Assembly: GCF_000429145.1 (NCBI RefSeq) | Contig: NZ_AUBH01000006.1 | Location: 220,446 to 284,445 of the forward strand | DNA length: 64,000 bases | Reading direction: 5' to 3' | Source of the DNA: Aestuariibacter salexigens DSM 15300 | GTDB taxonomy: Bacteria > Pseudomonadota > Gammaproteobacteria > Enterobacterales > Alteromonadaceae | Part shown: in pieces, positions 1 through 9,787 of the stretch | How positions within the stretch are numbered: the stretch's first letter is position 1 | How the letters are laid out: each line of letters begins with the position of its first letter | Position numbers and translations under genes: made by a program | The notes under the pieces: model-generated | What the model was told of the DNA's origin: nothing | Databases searched by the model: none | What the model saw: the letters and a program-made list of their open reading frames with translations, nothing else

Positions 1-54
1 AATAGATTGAACGGTCTATAGTTAGTGTTAGTGATATGTCGTGAGTAAATATCG

Positions 55-1602
55 ATGAGTAGTGATTTCCTGTTTGCTGAAGATGACGAGATTGAAGAGG
101 TCGAAGAGGAAAAAGCCAAATGGCGCATTCTAATCGTCGATGATGAAGAAGAAGTCCACAACATCACCCGCCTGGTCTTAAGTGATTTCCGCTTTGATAA
201 TCGCTCTCTCGAACTGATAAGCGCCCACTCGGCTGCTGAGGCGAAAAAAATCATGCTCAGCGAAATTGGTGATGATATTGCCGTCGCTTTTGTCGATGTT
301 GTCATGGAAACCTCTCATGCTGGCCTTGAATTTGTGCAATGGGTTCGTCAGGAACTGGACAACCATAAAGTTCGATTGGTGTTGCGAACCGGACAACCTG
401 GTGAGGCGCCTGAGGAGCGGGTTATCCATGATTACGATATCAATGATTATAAAAATAAAACCGAGCTTACCGCGCTAAGACTCAAAACCGTTGTTTATTC
501 GGCGCTGCGTGGATACAGGGATATTCTGACCATAGAGCGACATCGTGCCGGCCTGGAAAAAATCATCGCCGCCACCACAGAATTTATCGAGTGCGATACA
601 TTGCCTCAGTTTGCATCAGCCATCCTCAAACAAATTGTGGTGGTACTCGGCATCGAAACCAGTGACGTCATTTGTTGCGCAGCCGCTCGGGAAGCTACAT
701 CCAGTCGCGCTACAGTGAATGTTCTTGCCAGTAATATCGATTCAGAAAACAGCTCACCAATTTGTAACCGCGTTGATCAGCGTTTACAGGATGCGCTAGA
801 CCGCAGGGAATCGATTCATGAGAGCGATTATTTTATCGGTTACTTCACTACCAAACGTGGCAATGAAAATTTGCTGTACGTCGCCAGAGATAAAGATCTT
901 GACCCTCTGCAGCACCACTTACTGGACTTTTTCGCACATAATATTGCGGTTGCTCACGAGAATCTGAAATTACGTGAAGTGATCAGAGAATCGCAAAAAG
1001 AACTGTCCTATGTGATAGGTGAAGCAGTCGAAATGCGGTCCAAGGAAACCGGTAGCCATGTTAAACGGGTTGCTCATTACAGCTACTTACTCGCCAAACT
1101 TTACGGCTTGTCAGAGCAGCAAGCTGAAATGATCAAGCTGGCTTCACCGCTACACGACGTTGGCAAAGTGGGGATACCCGACCTCATTTTGAATAAGCCC
1201 GGTCGTCACGATCAGCGTGAGGCGCAGATTATGCAAACGCATGCCAACATCGGCTACGACATGCTGAAAAAATCAGATAATCCTATTCTTAATGTGGGTG
1301 CGGTGATTGCAAGGGAGCATCACGAAAGATGGGACGGGACAGGTTACCCGCGCGGTCTGGCAGGCGAACAAATTGACATTGCAGGACGCATCTCCGCCGT
1401 GGCAGACGTGTTTGATGCATTGGGAAGTCGCCGTTGCTACAAGGAACCCTGGTCGCTGGATAGTATTGTTGAGTTATTTGAGATGGAGAGAGGAAAACAT
1501 TTCGACCCCAAACTTGTCGATCTCCTTTTACAAAATATTGACCAGTTTGTCGCGATTCGAAAGGCCTTCCCCGACCCGGAGAATGAAAAGCCACACTCTT
1601 AA
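55..1602 (+). CDS. Response regulator with DUF3369 and HD-GYP output domain (predicted c-di-GMP phosphodiesterase)
   Basis: This 515-residue cytoplasmic protein starts with an acidic stretch and then a receiver domain (about residues 23-155) with acidic pocket DD29-30, phospho-acceptor Asp81 in VAFVDVV and a conserved Lys in KNKTEL. A middle region of about 150 residues fits DUF3369, a GAF-like sensor often linked to HD-GYP. The C-terminal HD-GYP domain is intact: LHDVGK supplies the HD pair near residue 366 and WDGTGYPRG the GYP loop near residue 428. HD-GYP enzymes hydrolyse cyclic di-GMP, so phosphorylation probably tunes its level. No cognate kinase is adjacent. It ends 2 bases before the convergent next gene. 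The family is certain; the signal is unknown. Confidence 0.93.
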   Translation: MSSDFLFAEDDEIEEVEEEKAKWRILIVDDEEEVHNITRLVLSDFRFDNRSLELISAHSAAEAKKIMLSEIGDDIAVAFVDVVMETSHAGLEFVQWVRQELDNHKVRLVLRTGQPGEAPEERVIHDYDINDYKNKTELTALRLKTVVYSALRGYRDILTIERHRAGLEKIIAATTEFIECDTLPQFASAILKQIVVVLGIETSDVICCAAAREATSSRATVNVLASNIDSENSSPICNRVDQRLQDALDRRESIHESDYFIGYFTTKRGNENLLYVARDKDLDPLQHHLLDFFAHNIAVAHENLKLREVIRESQKELSYVIGEAVEMRSKETGSHVKRVAHYSYLLAKLYGLSEQQAEMIKLASPLHDVGKVGIPDLILNKPGRHDQREAQIMQTHANIGYDMLKKSDNPILNVGAVIAREHHERWDGTGYPRGLAGEQIDIAGRISAVADVFDALGSRRCYKEPWSLDSIVELFEMERGKHFDPKLVDLLLQNIDQFVAIRKAFPDPENEKPHS

Positions 1603-1604
1603 CT

Positions 1605-3011
1605 TTAAAAAAGTTGGATAGTAGATGAACTGAGTAAGGTGTCACCCTTTTCTTCATAAAAGAATAACTTCTGTAAGTAATGTGCGCCGTTCACCTCAAT
1701 TTCATCAAACAGCTCAAAATGATTGTCTGGCAGTAATGGCCGCACATTATCCAATGCCATCCCCTGTTTTAGCTCTCCCCATCGCCAACCAACATGATTC
1801 TGGCTACTTGTGTAAATTGATGACAATAAGCGAACATGCGAGATCGCGTATGTATCGGCTTCAATGATCACGTGATTCGGATAAATCCAGTGACGCTTGC
1901 CAGGCTCAGTAAAATACTGGCCGATGGGTGCGGTTTTAATATCCTCCGGCGTCAACGGCAGTCCTTGTTCATGACGTATGACTAACTCATACAACAAACC
2001 AAAAAAATCCGGCGTGACGGTTTTGGTAAACGACGTCAGTGTTGACTCTAGAGAAGCATGCTGAATGGAGAATGATTTAACAATGCCATTAGCGTCGCCA
2101 CCGCTGTGATCAAGAAAGTATTCAACATCAAGATATAACTGAGCTTGTCCAACGCTTCTTTGTAATCTCTGTTGGCCCTGCTCGAAGGGAATGGACAGAT
2201 GTGCGGCAAGTTGCTCGACTGGTGCATCGTATAGGCGCTGACCTTCGACGGTCCAGGGATGCTCGTCAAAGCGTTGATCAAAATTCAACAGGTTAACAAA
2301 CTCGGTGCTCAGCCATCTATTCTGACTGGCAATTTCAACCAGCCGACTGTCTTGAAACAATAACCATAAAGAACGGCCAAACCCGAGTAATCCCTCTTTC
2401 GCTGACAATGCAAGTTCAACGCTCGGTTGCCCAAGCTTCGCTTTAACCTGCTTTGGTGTATCGCCGAAGTGTACGCCAGCAATGTCAGTTGTAGAAATAA
2501 GCTCTGCCGAATCGATGTCAGGATAGTCAAACCGTGCTTTCTCCGGCAGAGTTAACTCAATCTCAAAGGCCAAACCTATCTTACCCAAAGATACGGCCTT
2601 TCCACCGCTCGCTGTTACGGGAGCAGCAACAAGATCTAATTCTTCGTTTTCATCGCATAGGGTGATTAATTGCGCATCCATCTCATAAAAGAATGCATCT
2701 GGTCCGATACGGCTATTGGCGTTTTGTGATGGTGAGATAATGCGGCTCGCGGTAAGGATAATGCCTTGCGCGGCGCGTTCATTGGCCATGTTGCGAATGG
2801 CCTCCAGCACCTTTTCTCGGGCAATATTCCGCTGCTCTTCGGTTAGTTTGGCATTCTCCATCAGCATCTTACGCTTGACGTTCACAGAATCGATAACGCG
2901 ATAGTCACAGCGCGGATAATAGTCAAGAAACTCCACAGCACTTAGCGTGCTAGAAACGCTCAGCAATAGGGCGGCAATCCAAAACCTGTGGTGGGTACTT
3001 CCTGTCGACAT
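1605..3011 (-). CDS. Hypothetical secreted protein
   Basis: I do not recognise this 468-residue protein. It opens with a probable Sec signal peptide (hydrophobic IAALLLSVSSTLSA, cleavage near residue 25), so it is likely periplasmic or secreted. After the signal comes a charged helical stretch with several Lys/Arg/Glu residues (about 45-80), then a mixed region without recognisable enzyme motifs. Two Cys residues occur in the mature part (YPRCDYR and ITLCDENE) and could form a disulfide. It is transcribed towards the HD-GYP gene and divergently from the large propeller-amidohydrolase gene, so it is probably its own transcription unit. Confidence 0.7.
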   Translation of the reverse strand: MSTGSTHHRFWIAALLLSVSSTLSAVEFLDYYPRCDYRVIDSVNVKRKMLMENAKLTEEQRNIAREKVLEAIRNMANERAAQGIILTASRIISPSQNANSRIGPDAFFYEMDAQLITLCDENEELDLVAAPVTASGGKAVSLGKIGLAFEIELTLPEKARFDYPDIDSAELISTTDIAGVHFGDTPKQVKAKLGQPSVELALSAKEGLLGFGRSLWLLFQDSRLVEIASQNRWLSTEFVNLLNFDQRFDEHPWTVEGQRLYDAPVEQLAAHLSIPFEQGQQRLQRSVGQAQLYLDVEYFLDHSGGDANGIVKSFSIQHASLESTLTSFTKTVTPDFFGLLYELVIRHEQGLPLTPEDIKTAPIGQYFTEPGKRHWIYPNHVIIEADTYAISHVRLLSSIYTSSQNHVGWRWGELKQGMALDNVRPLLPDNHFELFDEIEVNGAHYLQKLFFYEEKGDTLLSSSTIQLF

Positions 3012-3194
3012 AAGGGTTCATCGCTTTTACAAAGTAAAGCAAAACATACAGCAATGCAGATGCCTGTAAAAGTTTTGTGAACAAACCCAGGGTGAATTGG
3101 CGTATAGTAATTTACATGGCGTAAACTGATGCGTCATAAATAACGACAGTCATTCAGTGACAACAATAACGATACTGAATTCCCGGGAAACACT

Positions 3195-6100
3195 ATGAAA
3201 AATACCCTCACGCGAGCAGCCCTCGCGCTTGGCCTGGCGTTGTCTGTAAACTCAGGTCTCACATTTGCAGAGACAGAAACCTCAGATGGCGCAGCAGCAA
3301 CTTCCAGCTATGAAGACTGGGATGTACTAAATCCACCTTTCGAGCTTAACTCTGTATCCATAAATACTGACGAAACCACCTGGTCCAGTCTGGACATTAC
3401 CCCAGATGGAAAGCATTTTGTTTTTGATATGCTGGGTAACATCTACATTGCCGGCATCGACGGTGGTGAAGCCAGGTCTCTGACCAATGACTTTGCCTGG
3501 GACCTGCACCCCACAGTCAGTCCGGATGGCAAAAAGGTTGCGTTTATCTCAGACCGTGACGGTTTATCGAATATCTGGGTCATGGATATTGATGGCGGTA
3601 ATCTGCGTCAGGTGACCAAAGAAAAGAAAAACCTGATCCACGCACCGAAGTGGAGCCCGGATGGCCAGTACATTGTGGCAATGAAGGGGATCATGTCCAG
3701 CCGCAGTATTCCGGCTGGCGAAATCTGGTTGTATCACCAGAGCGGTGGTGACGGCATGAAAATCAAAGCCCGTCCGAGTGGCAACCGTGAACAGAACAAC
3801 ATTGCCGATCCAGCATTTTCGCCAGACGGCAAATACCTGTACTGGACACAAAATACGGTGCCGGGCGCCGGATTTGAATATAACCGCGATCCATTACAGG
3901 GTATTTTCGCTATCACTCGCTACAATCGTGAAACGGGTGAAGAAGAGCGTTATATCAGTGGCACCGGCGGTGCCGTCGTGCCTACTCCGTCTCCAGATGG
4001 CAAGCATGTTGCTTTCATTCGACGTATCAAAGATAAAACGACGTTATGGGTAAAAGATGTCCAGAGCGGAGAAGAAGCGCCACTATTTATGGGCCTTGAA
4101 CGTGATATGCAGGAAGGCTTTGGTACAGAGGGTTACTTCTCTTACTTTGACTGGACGCCAGATTCAGAGCACATCATGTTCTGGACAGCTGGCAAGTTCC
4201 ATAAACTCAATGTAGAAGACCAGACACTGGCAACCTTGAATGTGTCAGTGAACACAGAACTGCAATACGCAGATGCTGTTCGTTTTAATGTTGATGTGGC
4301 GCCAGATGAATTTGATATCAAAATGGTGCGCTGGGCGCAAAAGTCACCGGATGGTAAGTCTGTATTATTCCAGGCGCTGGGCAAACTCTACGTGCGGGAT
4401 ATCAAATCAGGCAAAACCAAACGCCTGACCAAGCAGAACGACCATGACGAATACTATCCTCGTTATTCGCACGATGGTAAAAAGATTGTCTATACCACCT
4501 GGCACGATCAGGAGCTTGGCAGCGTTCGTGTCGTATCTGCAAGGGGTGGTCGCGGAGAAGTCATTACTGATGTAGCCGGCCATTATGTCGAGCCCAGTTT
4601 CTCAACAGATGACAATATGATCACATACCGTCGTTTCACTGGCGGTTACCTGCTGGATTCTCGTAATTCGGTTGAACCCGGCATTTATCTCCATGATCTG
4701 GAGGAAGAAACCAACACACGCATTGCCACATCAGGACGTGAGCCTCATTTTGCGGGCAACAGCGAGCGTGTCTATATCACCGAGTCCGTCCCCGGCACAG
4801 ACTACCCTGAAACACAGCTGGTGAGTGTGAATCTGCAGGGTGATGATAAACGCGTACACCTGTATGGCGGAGATATGGTACGCGAGTACCGCCTGTCACC
4901 TGACGGTCAATGGGTTGCGTTTGTACACCAATACAATGCGTTTGTTGCACCGTTTGCTGACAATGGCCAAAAACTGAATCTGGGGCCCAAAATGACCTCA
5001 CTGCCGGTTAAGCAATTATCCAAGCGTGCGGGCGAATACTTAACCTGGTCAGCAGACAGTCAGACTGTTGGCTGGTTCCACGGTCCTTACTTCTTTGAGC
5101 GCAGCCTGAATCAAGCCTTTGATTTTGTTGCTGGTGCCGCTGAGGATATGCCTGAGCCCGTCGAAGAAGGCCTGAACCTGTCGTTCAAGCAGACAACCGA
5201 TAAACCTGAAGGCGTCAAAGCATTGGTTGGTGGTAATGTCGTCACCATGCGCGACGCTGACAATGTGCAGGAAGTTATCGACAATGGCGTAGTCGTTATC
5301 GATGGCAACCGCATCGTGGCGGTAGGCAGTGCTGATGAGGTCAGTGTTCCCGATAATGCGATGGTAATTGATACATCGGGCAAAACCGTTATCCCGGGTC
5401 TTATTGACACCCATGCTCACGGTGCGCAAGGTCGTGAAGAACTGATCCCACAACAGAATTGGAGCCAGTACTCTAACGTTGCGTTTGGCGTGACAACGAT
5501 CCACGATCCTTCCAACGACACGACCGAAATTTTTGCCGCTGCAGAGCTGCAAAAGGCAGGCAAGATTGTTGCTCCTCGTATCTATTCAACCGGTACGATT
5601 CTGTATGGCGCAGAAGCACTTGGATATAAAGCCATCGTTAATAACTATGAGGATGCGTATTTCCACGTCAGACGTTTGAAAGACGTCGGTGCAATCTCGG
5701 TGAAAAGCTACAACCAGCCACGTCGCGATCAGCGCCAGCAAATTCTTAAAGCGGCCCGCGAGTTAGGAATGATGGTCGTCCCCGAGGGTGGGGGTAAGTT
5801 CCAGCAGAATATTTCTATGCTAGTTGACGGTCATACCGGTCTCGAGCACGCACTTCCAATCGCGCGCGGTTATGATGACCTAAGCGCGTTGTGGGGTGCC
5901 ACAAAATTCGGTTACACACCAACATTTGTGGTCTCTTACGGCGGTATGATGGGCGAAGAATACTTCTATGACCGTAGAGAAGTGTGGAAAAACGAGCGTC
6001 TGATGCGCTACACGCCGTACTACATTGTCGACCGTCGTTCTATTCGTCGCCCCACGGCACCTGACAATCAATACAATCACGTAGCCGTCGCAGAATATGC

Positions 6101-6527
6101 CAAAGAACTGCGTAATCGCGGTGTGGGCGTGCACATTGGTGCGCACGGCCAACGCGAAGGTCTGGCTGCGCACTGGGAGCTGGATATTATGCATCAGGGT
6201 GGATTCACGCCTTGGGAAGCGCTTCGCGGTGGCACTATTGATGGCGCCAGACACCTGGGAATGGATGCTGATATCGGCAGCATAGAAACCGGCAAACTGG
6301 CCGATCTGGTCGTCATTGATGGGGATGTGCTGAGTGATTTAAGCCGCAGTGAATACGTCACTTATACCGTACTTAATGGTCGTGTATATGATGCTGCAAC
6401 AATGAATGAGGTAGGCGGACGCGAGCGCAAGCCGTTCTTCTTTGAGGCACGCAACCAGGCATTTATGCCTGCGGCCACACAGATGGCGGTAGACGCAAAA
6501 GCGAAACGTCACCACTGGGTACATTAA
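3195..6527 (+). CDS. Periplasmic amidohydrolase with N-terminal TolB-like beta-propeller
   Basis: This 1110-residue protein has a clear signal peptide (AALALGLALSVNSGLTFA). Residues about 60-640 hold repeated PD40/TolB-type blades with signatures such as SPDGKKVAFISDRDG and WSPDGQYI. From about residue 675 an amidohydrolase domain follows. It has the metal-binding IDTHAHG motif after VIPGL, a later HIGAHG, and the closing GSIETGKLADLVVIDGD, which is typical of the imidazolonepropionase/dipeptidase-like branch. The role is probably hydrolysis of a cyclic amide, peptide or related substrate in the periplasm; the substrate cannot be read from sequence. It is monocistronic, followed by a strong terminator. 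Fusions of this kind are common in Alteromonadales, Xanthomonadales and Bacteroidetes. Confidence 0.9.
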   Translation: MKNTLTRAALALGLALSVNSGLTFAETETSDGAAATSSYEDWDVLNPPFELNSVSINTDETTWSSLDITPDGKHFVFDMLGNIYIAGIDGGEARSLTNDFAWDLHPTVSPDGKKVAFISDRDGLSNIWVMDIDGGNLRQVTKEKKNLIHAPKWSPDGQYIVAMKGIMSSRSIPAGEIWLYHQSGGDGMKIKARPSGNREQNNIADPAFSPDGKYLYWTQNTVPGAGFEYNRDPLQGIFAITRYNRETGEEERYISGTGGAVVPTPSPDGKHVAFIRRIKDKTTLWVKDVQSGEEAPLFMGLERDMQEGFGTEGYFSYFDWTPDSEHIMFWTAGKFHKLNVEDQTLATLNVSVNTELQYADAVRFNVDVAPDEFDIKMVRWAQKSPDGKSVLFQALGKLYVRDIKSGKTKRLTKQNDHDEYYPRYSHDGKKIVYTTWHDQELGSVRVVSARGGRGEVITDVAGHYVEPSFSTDDNMITYRRFTGGYLLDSRNSVEPGIYLHDLEEETNTRIATSGREPHFAGNSERVYITESVPGTDYPETQLVSVNLQGDDKRVHLYGGDMVREYRLSPDGQWVAFVHQYNAFVAPFADNGQKLNLGPKMTSLPVKQLSKRAGEYLTWSADSQTVGWFHGPYFFERSLNQAFDFVAGAAEDMPEPVEEGLNLSFKQTTDKPEGVKALVGGNVVTMRDADNVQEVIDNGVVVIDGNRIVAVGSADEVSVPDNAMVIDTSGKTVIPGLIDTHAHGAQGREELIPQQNWSQYSNVAFGVTTIHDPSNDTTEIFAAAELQKAGKIVAPRIYSTGTILYGAEALGYKAIVNNYEDAYFHVRRLKDVGAISVKSYNQPRRDQRQQILKAARELGMMVVPEGGGKFQQNISMLVDGHTGLEHALPIARGYDDLSALWGATKFGYTPTFVVSYGGMMGEEYFYDRREVWKNERLMRYTPYYIVDRRSIRRPTAPDNQYNHVAVAEYAKELRNRGVGVHIGAHGQREGLAAHWELDIMHQGGFTPWEALRGGTIDGARHLGMDADIGSIETGKLADLVVIDGDVLSDLSRSEYVTYTVLNGRVYDAATMNEVGGRERKPFFFEARNQAFMPAATQMAVDAKAKRHHWVH

Positions 6528-6544
6528 TCAATGTAAAAACATGA

Positions 6545-6570
6545 GGCGGCTTTCGAGCCGCCTTTTCTTT
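6545..6570 (+). terminator. Rho-independent terminator of the propeller-amidohydrolase gene
   Basis: A 7-bp GC-rich stem GGCGGCT/AGCCGCC with a TTCG tetraloop is followed by TTTTCTTT. It lies 17 bases after the stop codon and just before the end of the convergent alcohol dehydrogenase gene. Confidence 0.9.
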
Positions 6571-6572
6571 AT

Positions 6573-7733
6573 CTAGCGGTAAACCTGCTTGTACAGTTCT
6601 ATCATGGCGTTCTCATCCGGCACCAGAGGATTATTAGCTGGTGAGCCAGATGCCAGTGCCTGCTTAGCCATCAGTGCCAACTTATCATCGTATTCACCCT
6701 TAGCGATGCCAAACTCAGACATTGATGGCACGTGCAAAGTGTCGTTCACCTTTTTAAGAAACGTAACCAGCGCGGCATGACAGCTGGCATCATCGTCATC
6801 CACGTTTGCCAGTCCCATATGTCGGGCGCAATCCGCGTATCGTTGCGATGCACCCGCCAGTGAAAACTCAGTTATCGCTGGCAGCAACATGGCGTTACTC
6901 ATACCATGCGGGACATGGAAATGGACCCCCAGAGGTCGACTCATACCATGTACCAGCGCCACCGAGGCATTCGAAAACGCAATACCGGCCAGACTTGCAC
7001 CGAGCATCATGGCTTCTTTTGCGGCGCGATTATCCGCGTCAGTACAGGCATCAATCAGGTTTGCGGAGATCATGCGCATCGCTGCAATAGCCTGCTGGTC
7101 ACTATACGGATTAGCCTTTTTACTTACCCATGCCTCAATGGCATGAGTTAATGCGTCGATGCCGGTATCGGCTGCTACACGAAACGGCACGGTAAGGGTC
7201 AGCTCATAATCTATGATAGCAACTTTGGGCATCAGTCCAGGGCCCATGCAAAGCATTTTTTCCGCCGACTCACTGTCGCTTATCACCGTAACACGGGTGC
7301 ACTCCGACCCGGTTCCTGCGGTTGTCGGAATAGCAATAAGGGGCATGCTTTGCTGATGGATAACATACGGCACCTTGTAGTCACGAATGTGACCACCGTG
7401 ACTCGCCAGTAGTGCAATCGCTTTTGCACTATCAATGGCGCTGCCGCCGCCAATCGCAATCAGGCAGTCTGCATTCGCACGTGTAACCTGCTCAACAGCG
7501 CCGATAATTGATCTGTCATCCGGCTCAGGCATGACGTTTGAAAACACGTCTGCATGAATCTGCTGCTCTGCCATCATTGTCTTTAACTTATCGGTAACAC
7601 CTAATTCAGCCATAATGGGATCGGCAATAATAAAAGGGCGTATTACCCCCAACTCGGAGAGGATCTGAGGCAATTGCTGTATTGACCCGCCGCCAATCTT
7701 CATCATCGACGGTACATATATGTCTGCTGGCAT
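6573..7733 (-). CDS. Iron-containing alcohol dehydrogenase
   Basis: The 386-residue protein belongs to the group III (Fe-dependent) alcohol dehydrogenases. It has the NAD-binding GGGSAIDSAKAIA signature and the metal-ligand motifs DALTHAIEAWVS, VHGMSRPLG and HVPHGMSNA. It should interconvert a primary alcohol or diol with its aldehyde using NAD(P)H in the cytoplasm; the substrate is not predictable. The frame is open 53 codons further upstream, but that extension runs over the end of the neighbouring upstream gene and does not look like protein. The ATG opening MPADIYVPSMMKIGGG, where homology to the family begins, is chosen. Confidence 0.93.
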   Translation of the reverse strand: MPADIYVPSMMKIGGGSIQQLPQILSELGVIRPFIIADPIMAELGVTDKLKTMMAEQQIHADVFSNVMPEPDDRSIIGAVEQVTRANADCLIAIGGGSAIDSAKAIALLASHGGHIRDYKVPYVIHQQSMPLIAIPTTAGTGSECTRVTVISDSESAEKMLCMGPGLMPKVAIIDYELTLTVPFRVAADTGIDALTHAIEAWVSKKANPYSDQQAIAAMRMISANLIDACTDADNRAAKEAMMLGASLAGIAFSNASVALVHGMSRPLGVHFHVPHGMSNAMLLPAITEFSLAGASQRYADCARHMGLANVDDDDASCHAALVTFLKKVNDTLHVPSMSEFGIAKGEYDDKLALMAKQALASGSPANNPLVPDENAMIELYKQVYR

Positions 7734-7761
7734 AGTATTCCCACATTCACATTTTTTAGAA

Positions 7762-8688
7762 TTAATAGTCCAGAGATTCACAGTACGCCTGCTGCTCAGT
7801 TTTAGGCCGCTTAACAGGAATGACTGAGATAAGTTTATCCCCTTCTTCTTGCCAAGAGCGGTCAACCAGTGCATGTTGTAATGCTTCAACACCTGAAAGC
7901 ATTTTAGTCTGGTCGGCTTCGCTGAGTAAAACTCGTTGTTCGACTATTTCTTTATCGAGATCGTCATAGTCTCTCATCAAAATAAATAAGTACGGTGTGA
8001 GTCTGCTTTTTAATTCGTCTGCATCTCTAAATCGAGCGTGACGACTTAATGTTTTTGCCAGACGACTTAGCAAAACGTACTGGCTCTTTTTCTCCAAATA
8101 CGGCAGTGCCGCAATAATGACATTTTCATATTCCTCCAACCAATTCGCTTTTCGAAACAAATTTGCCAACATCAGTAACGCGGGAATTTTTACAGTAGGG
8201 TCTGTCTGTTTTGACATAATCTTCCAGTGCTCGATACTGTAATTTCGATTGCTGATAACATCATAAGCTTCTGTATTCCTGAACTCGCTATTTGGATGCA
8301 GGCATTGAGCGCGATGAAACTCGCGATCTACCAAAAAGGATAATAAATCCGATAGTTCTCTATCGGACAGTCTTGCCCCACGCTTTGCTTTATCCAGAGC
8401 ATTTAATTGAAAAGAATTGTAATTCTGAGGATTGAGATTCGCTTCCTCAAATAAGTCTTCATAAGACTCATTAGAAAATTCACTCGTCGCCACATTATTC
8501 CTGGTATTCACATACACTTTGCTATCTGACGATGTTGGTTTTTGTCGATCGCCAACCGGCGGATGACCAGAATGATGACTTTTATTTAGCGACTGGTCCC
8601 TCTCAGAATATAGATAGCGTAGTGATACAAGCGTAAGTGCAGCCAGCCCTATGACAACAATGATGGTATGCAATACAAACCTAACCAT
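7762..8688 (-). CDS. Hypothetical membrane-anchored protein
   Basis: This 308-residue protein is not recognised. One N-terminal hydrophobic helix (residues about 5-26, FVLHTIIVVIGLAALTLVSL) would anchor it in the inner membrane with the rest in the periplasm. After a polar Ser/Asn/His-rich linker comes an alpha-helical region (about residues 85-260) rich in Leu, Glu, Arg and Lys that could form helical-repeat pairs. No catalytic motif is visible. The DNA is visibly more A/T-rich than its neighbours, which may hint at transfer. The gene ends 28 bases before the start of the alcohol dehydrogenase, so the two could be cotranscribed. Confidence 0.65.
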   Translation of the reverse strand: MVRFVLHTIIVVIGLAALTLVSLRYLYSERDQSLNKSHHSGHPPVGDRQKPTSSDSKVYVNTRNNVATSEFSNESYEDLFEEANLNPQNYNSFQLNALDKAKRGARLSDRELSDLLSFLVDREFHRAQCLHPNSEFRNTEAYDVISNRNYSIEHWKIMSKQTDPTVKIPALLMLANLFRKANWLEEYENVIIAALPYLEKKSQYVLLSRLAKTLSRHARFRDADELKSRLTPYLFILMRDYDDLDKEIVEQRVLLSEADQTKMLSGVEALQHALVDRSWQEEGDKLISVIPVKRPKTEQQAYCESLDY

Positions 8689-8810
8689 AATGAATCTGGA
8701 AGCCCTTTTTTAATTGTTAAGTGTCTTAGTCCAAACTCATGTTATAACAAGCGAGGATGCAATAAATACAATTGGGCATCGGCCACTCATCAATCCAAGA
8801 AACATTTTCA

Positions 8811-9761
8811 ATGAAAACACTGCATATAACAAATGGTGACGCCGCTATCGAACTGCTGCTCGCGGGCGGTATCGAGGGTCAGTTTTTACCGTGGCGAGAT
8901 GTGTTGCATATGGGGCCAGTCAACACACAACTATCGCTTACTGAGTTGTCAGCACAGCGCGCGCAATATATCTCGCATGTTTTCGGACTTGAGCCGAACA
9001 AAGTCGCTGGCGATTTCAAACAAAGAGATATGGTAGTGAAGCAAGCCAGTGGTTTTGATCAGATCATCCTGTGGTTTGAGCACGATCTTTACGATCAGTT
9101 ACAACTGTTACAGCTCCTCGATCACTGCCAACAATTAGCGATATCGCAAGACCTCCCTGAACTGTGGCTTATCAACACGGATAAACACCTGAATTATCAC
9201 ACGCCAGAGGAAGTGCCGGCGCTTTGGCAACAAAGAACAAGGGTCACCTTTGTGCAATTACAGCTTGCTCGTCGCGCATGGCAGGCGTTTGGCCACACCT
9301 CTCCTGAACAATGGCATGCTTTACTCCATCAGGACACGCAAACACTGCCTTTTTTGCATGATGCAATTTTACGATCTCTTCAGGAATTGCCATTTACGAC
9401 TAATGGCCTGAATGCCACTGAGTCTATGATTATTGAGTCCTTATTGCCGTGTGCATTGCCCAGAGGCCGTTTGCTCCGGGCCTATTCAGCAAAAGAGGAA
9501 CATGTGTTTCACGGTGATAGCGGGTTTTTCTGGTACCTGCAGCAATTGATGCAGGATGCGCCAGCGGTATGTTGTGAAAGTCCAGATGGCATTGAACTCA
9601 CTCAGCTTGGTAAGCAGGTTGCTAAGGGGCAGCTGTTCTGGGATCGCGCCTACAGCCAACCTCACTGGTTGGGTGGTTATTGTATTTCCGAGCCTTCCGG
9701 CAATCGTTATTTTTGGGATCCGGTACGAGCCACTCTTTCGTCAACTAAAGCAAATTTATAA
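8811..9761 (+). CDS. DUF1835 domain-containing protein
   Basis: The 316-residue protein begins MKTLHITNGDAAIELL and continues with LPWRDVLHMGPV, the characteristic opening of DUF1835 proteins. Later WFEHDLYDQLQLL and a C-terminal WDP region near FWDPVRA also fit the family. The molecular function is unknown and no enzyme activity should be assigned. An upstream ATG 13 codons earlier is in frame, but the family's usual start is the Met chosen here. It stands alone between divergent neighbours and ends 2 bases before a strong hairpin. Confidence 0.85.
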   Translation: MKTLHITNGDAAIELLLAGGIEGQFLPWRDVLHMGPVNTQLSLTELSAQRAQYISHVFGLEPNKVAGDFKQRDMVVKQASGFDQIILWFEHDLYDQLQLLQLLDHCQQLAISQDLPELWLINTDKHLNYHTPEEVPALWQQRTRVTFVQLQLARRAWQAFGHTSPEQWHALLHQDTQTLPFLHDAILRSLQELPFTTNGLNATESMIIESLLPCALPRGRLLRAYSAKEEHVFHGDSGFFWYLQQLMQDAPAVCCESPDGIELTQLGKQVAKGQLFWDRAYSQPHWLGGYCISEPSGNRYFWDPVRATLSSTKANL

Positions 9762-9763
9762 GT

Positions 9764-9787
9764 CGCTGTCCCATTTGTGGGACAGCG
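9764..9787 (+). terminator. Strong hairpin after the DUF1835 gene, possible terminator
   Basis: A perfect 10-bp stem CGCTGTCCCA/TGGGACAGCG with loop TTTG starts 2 bases after the stop codon. It has no U-tract, so it may be a 3'-end protecting hairpin or a weak terminator. Confidence 0.5.

Noticed and set aside
7734..7892. 53-codon N-terminal extension of the alcohol dehydrogenase
   Set aside because: It overlaps the end of the upstream gene and family homology starts at MPADIYVPSMM.
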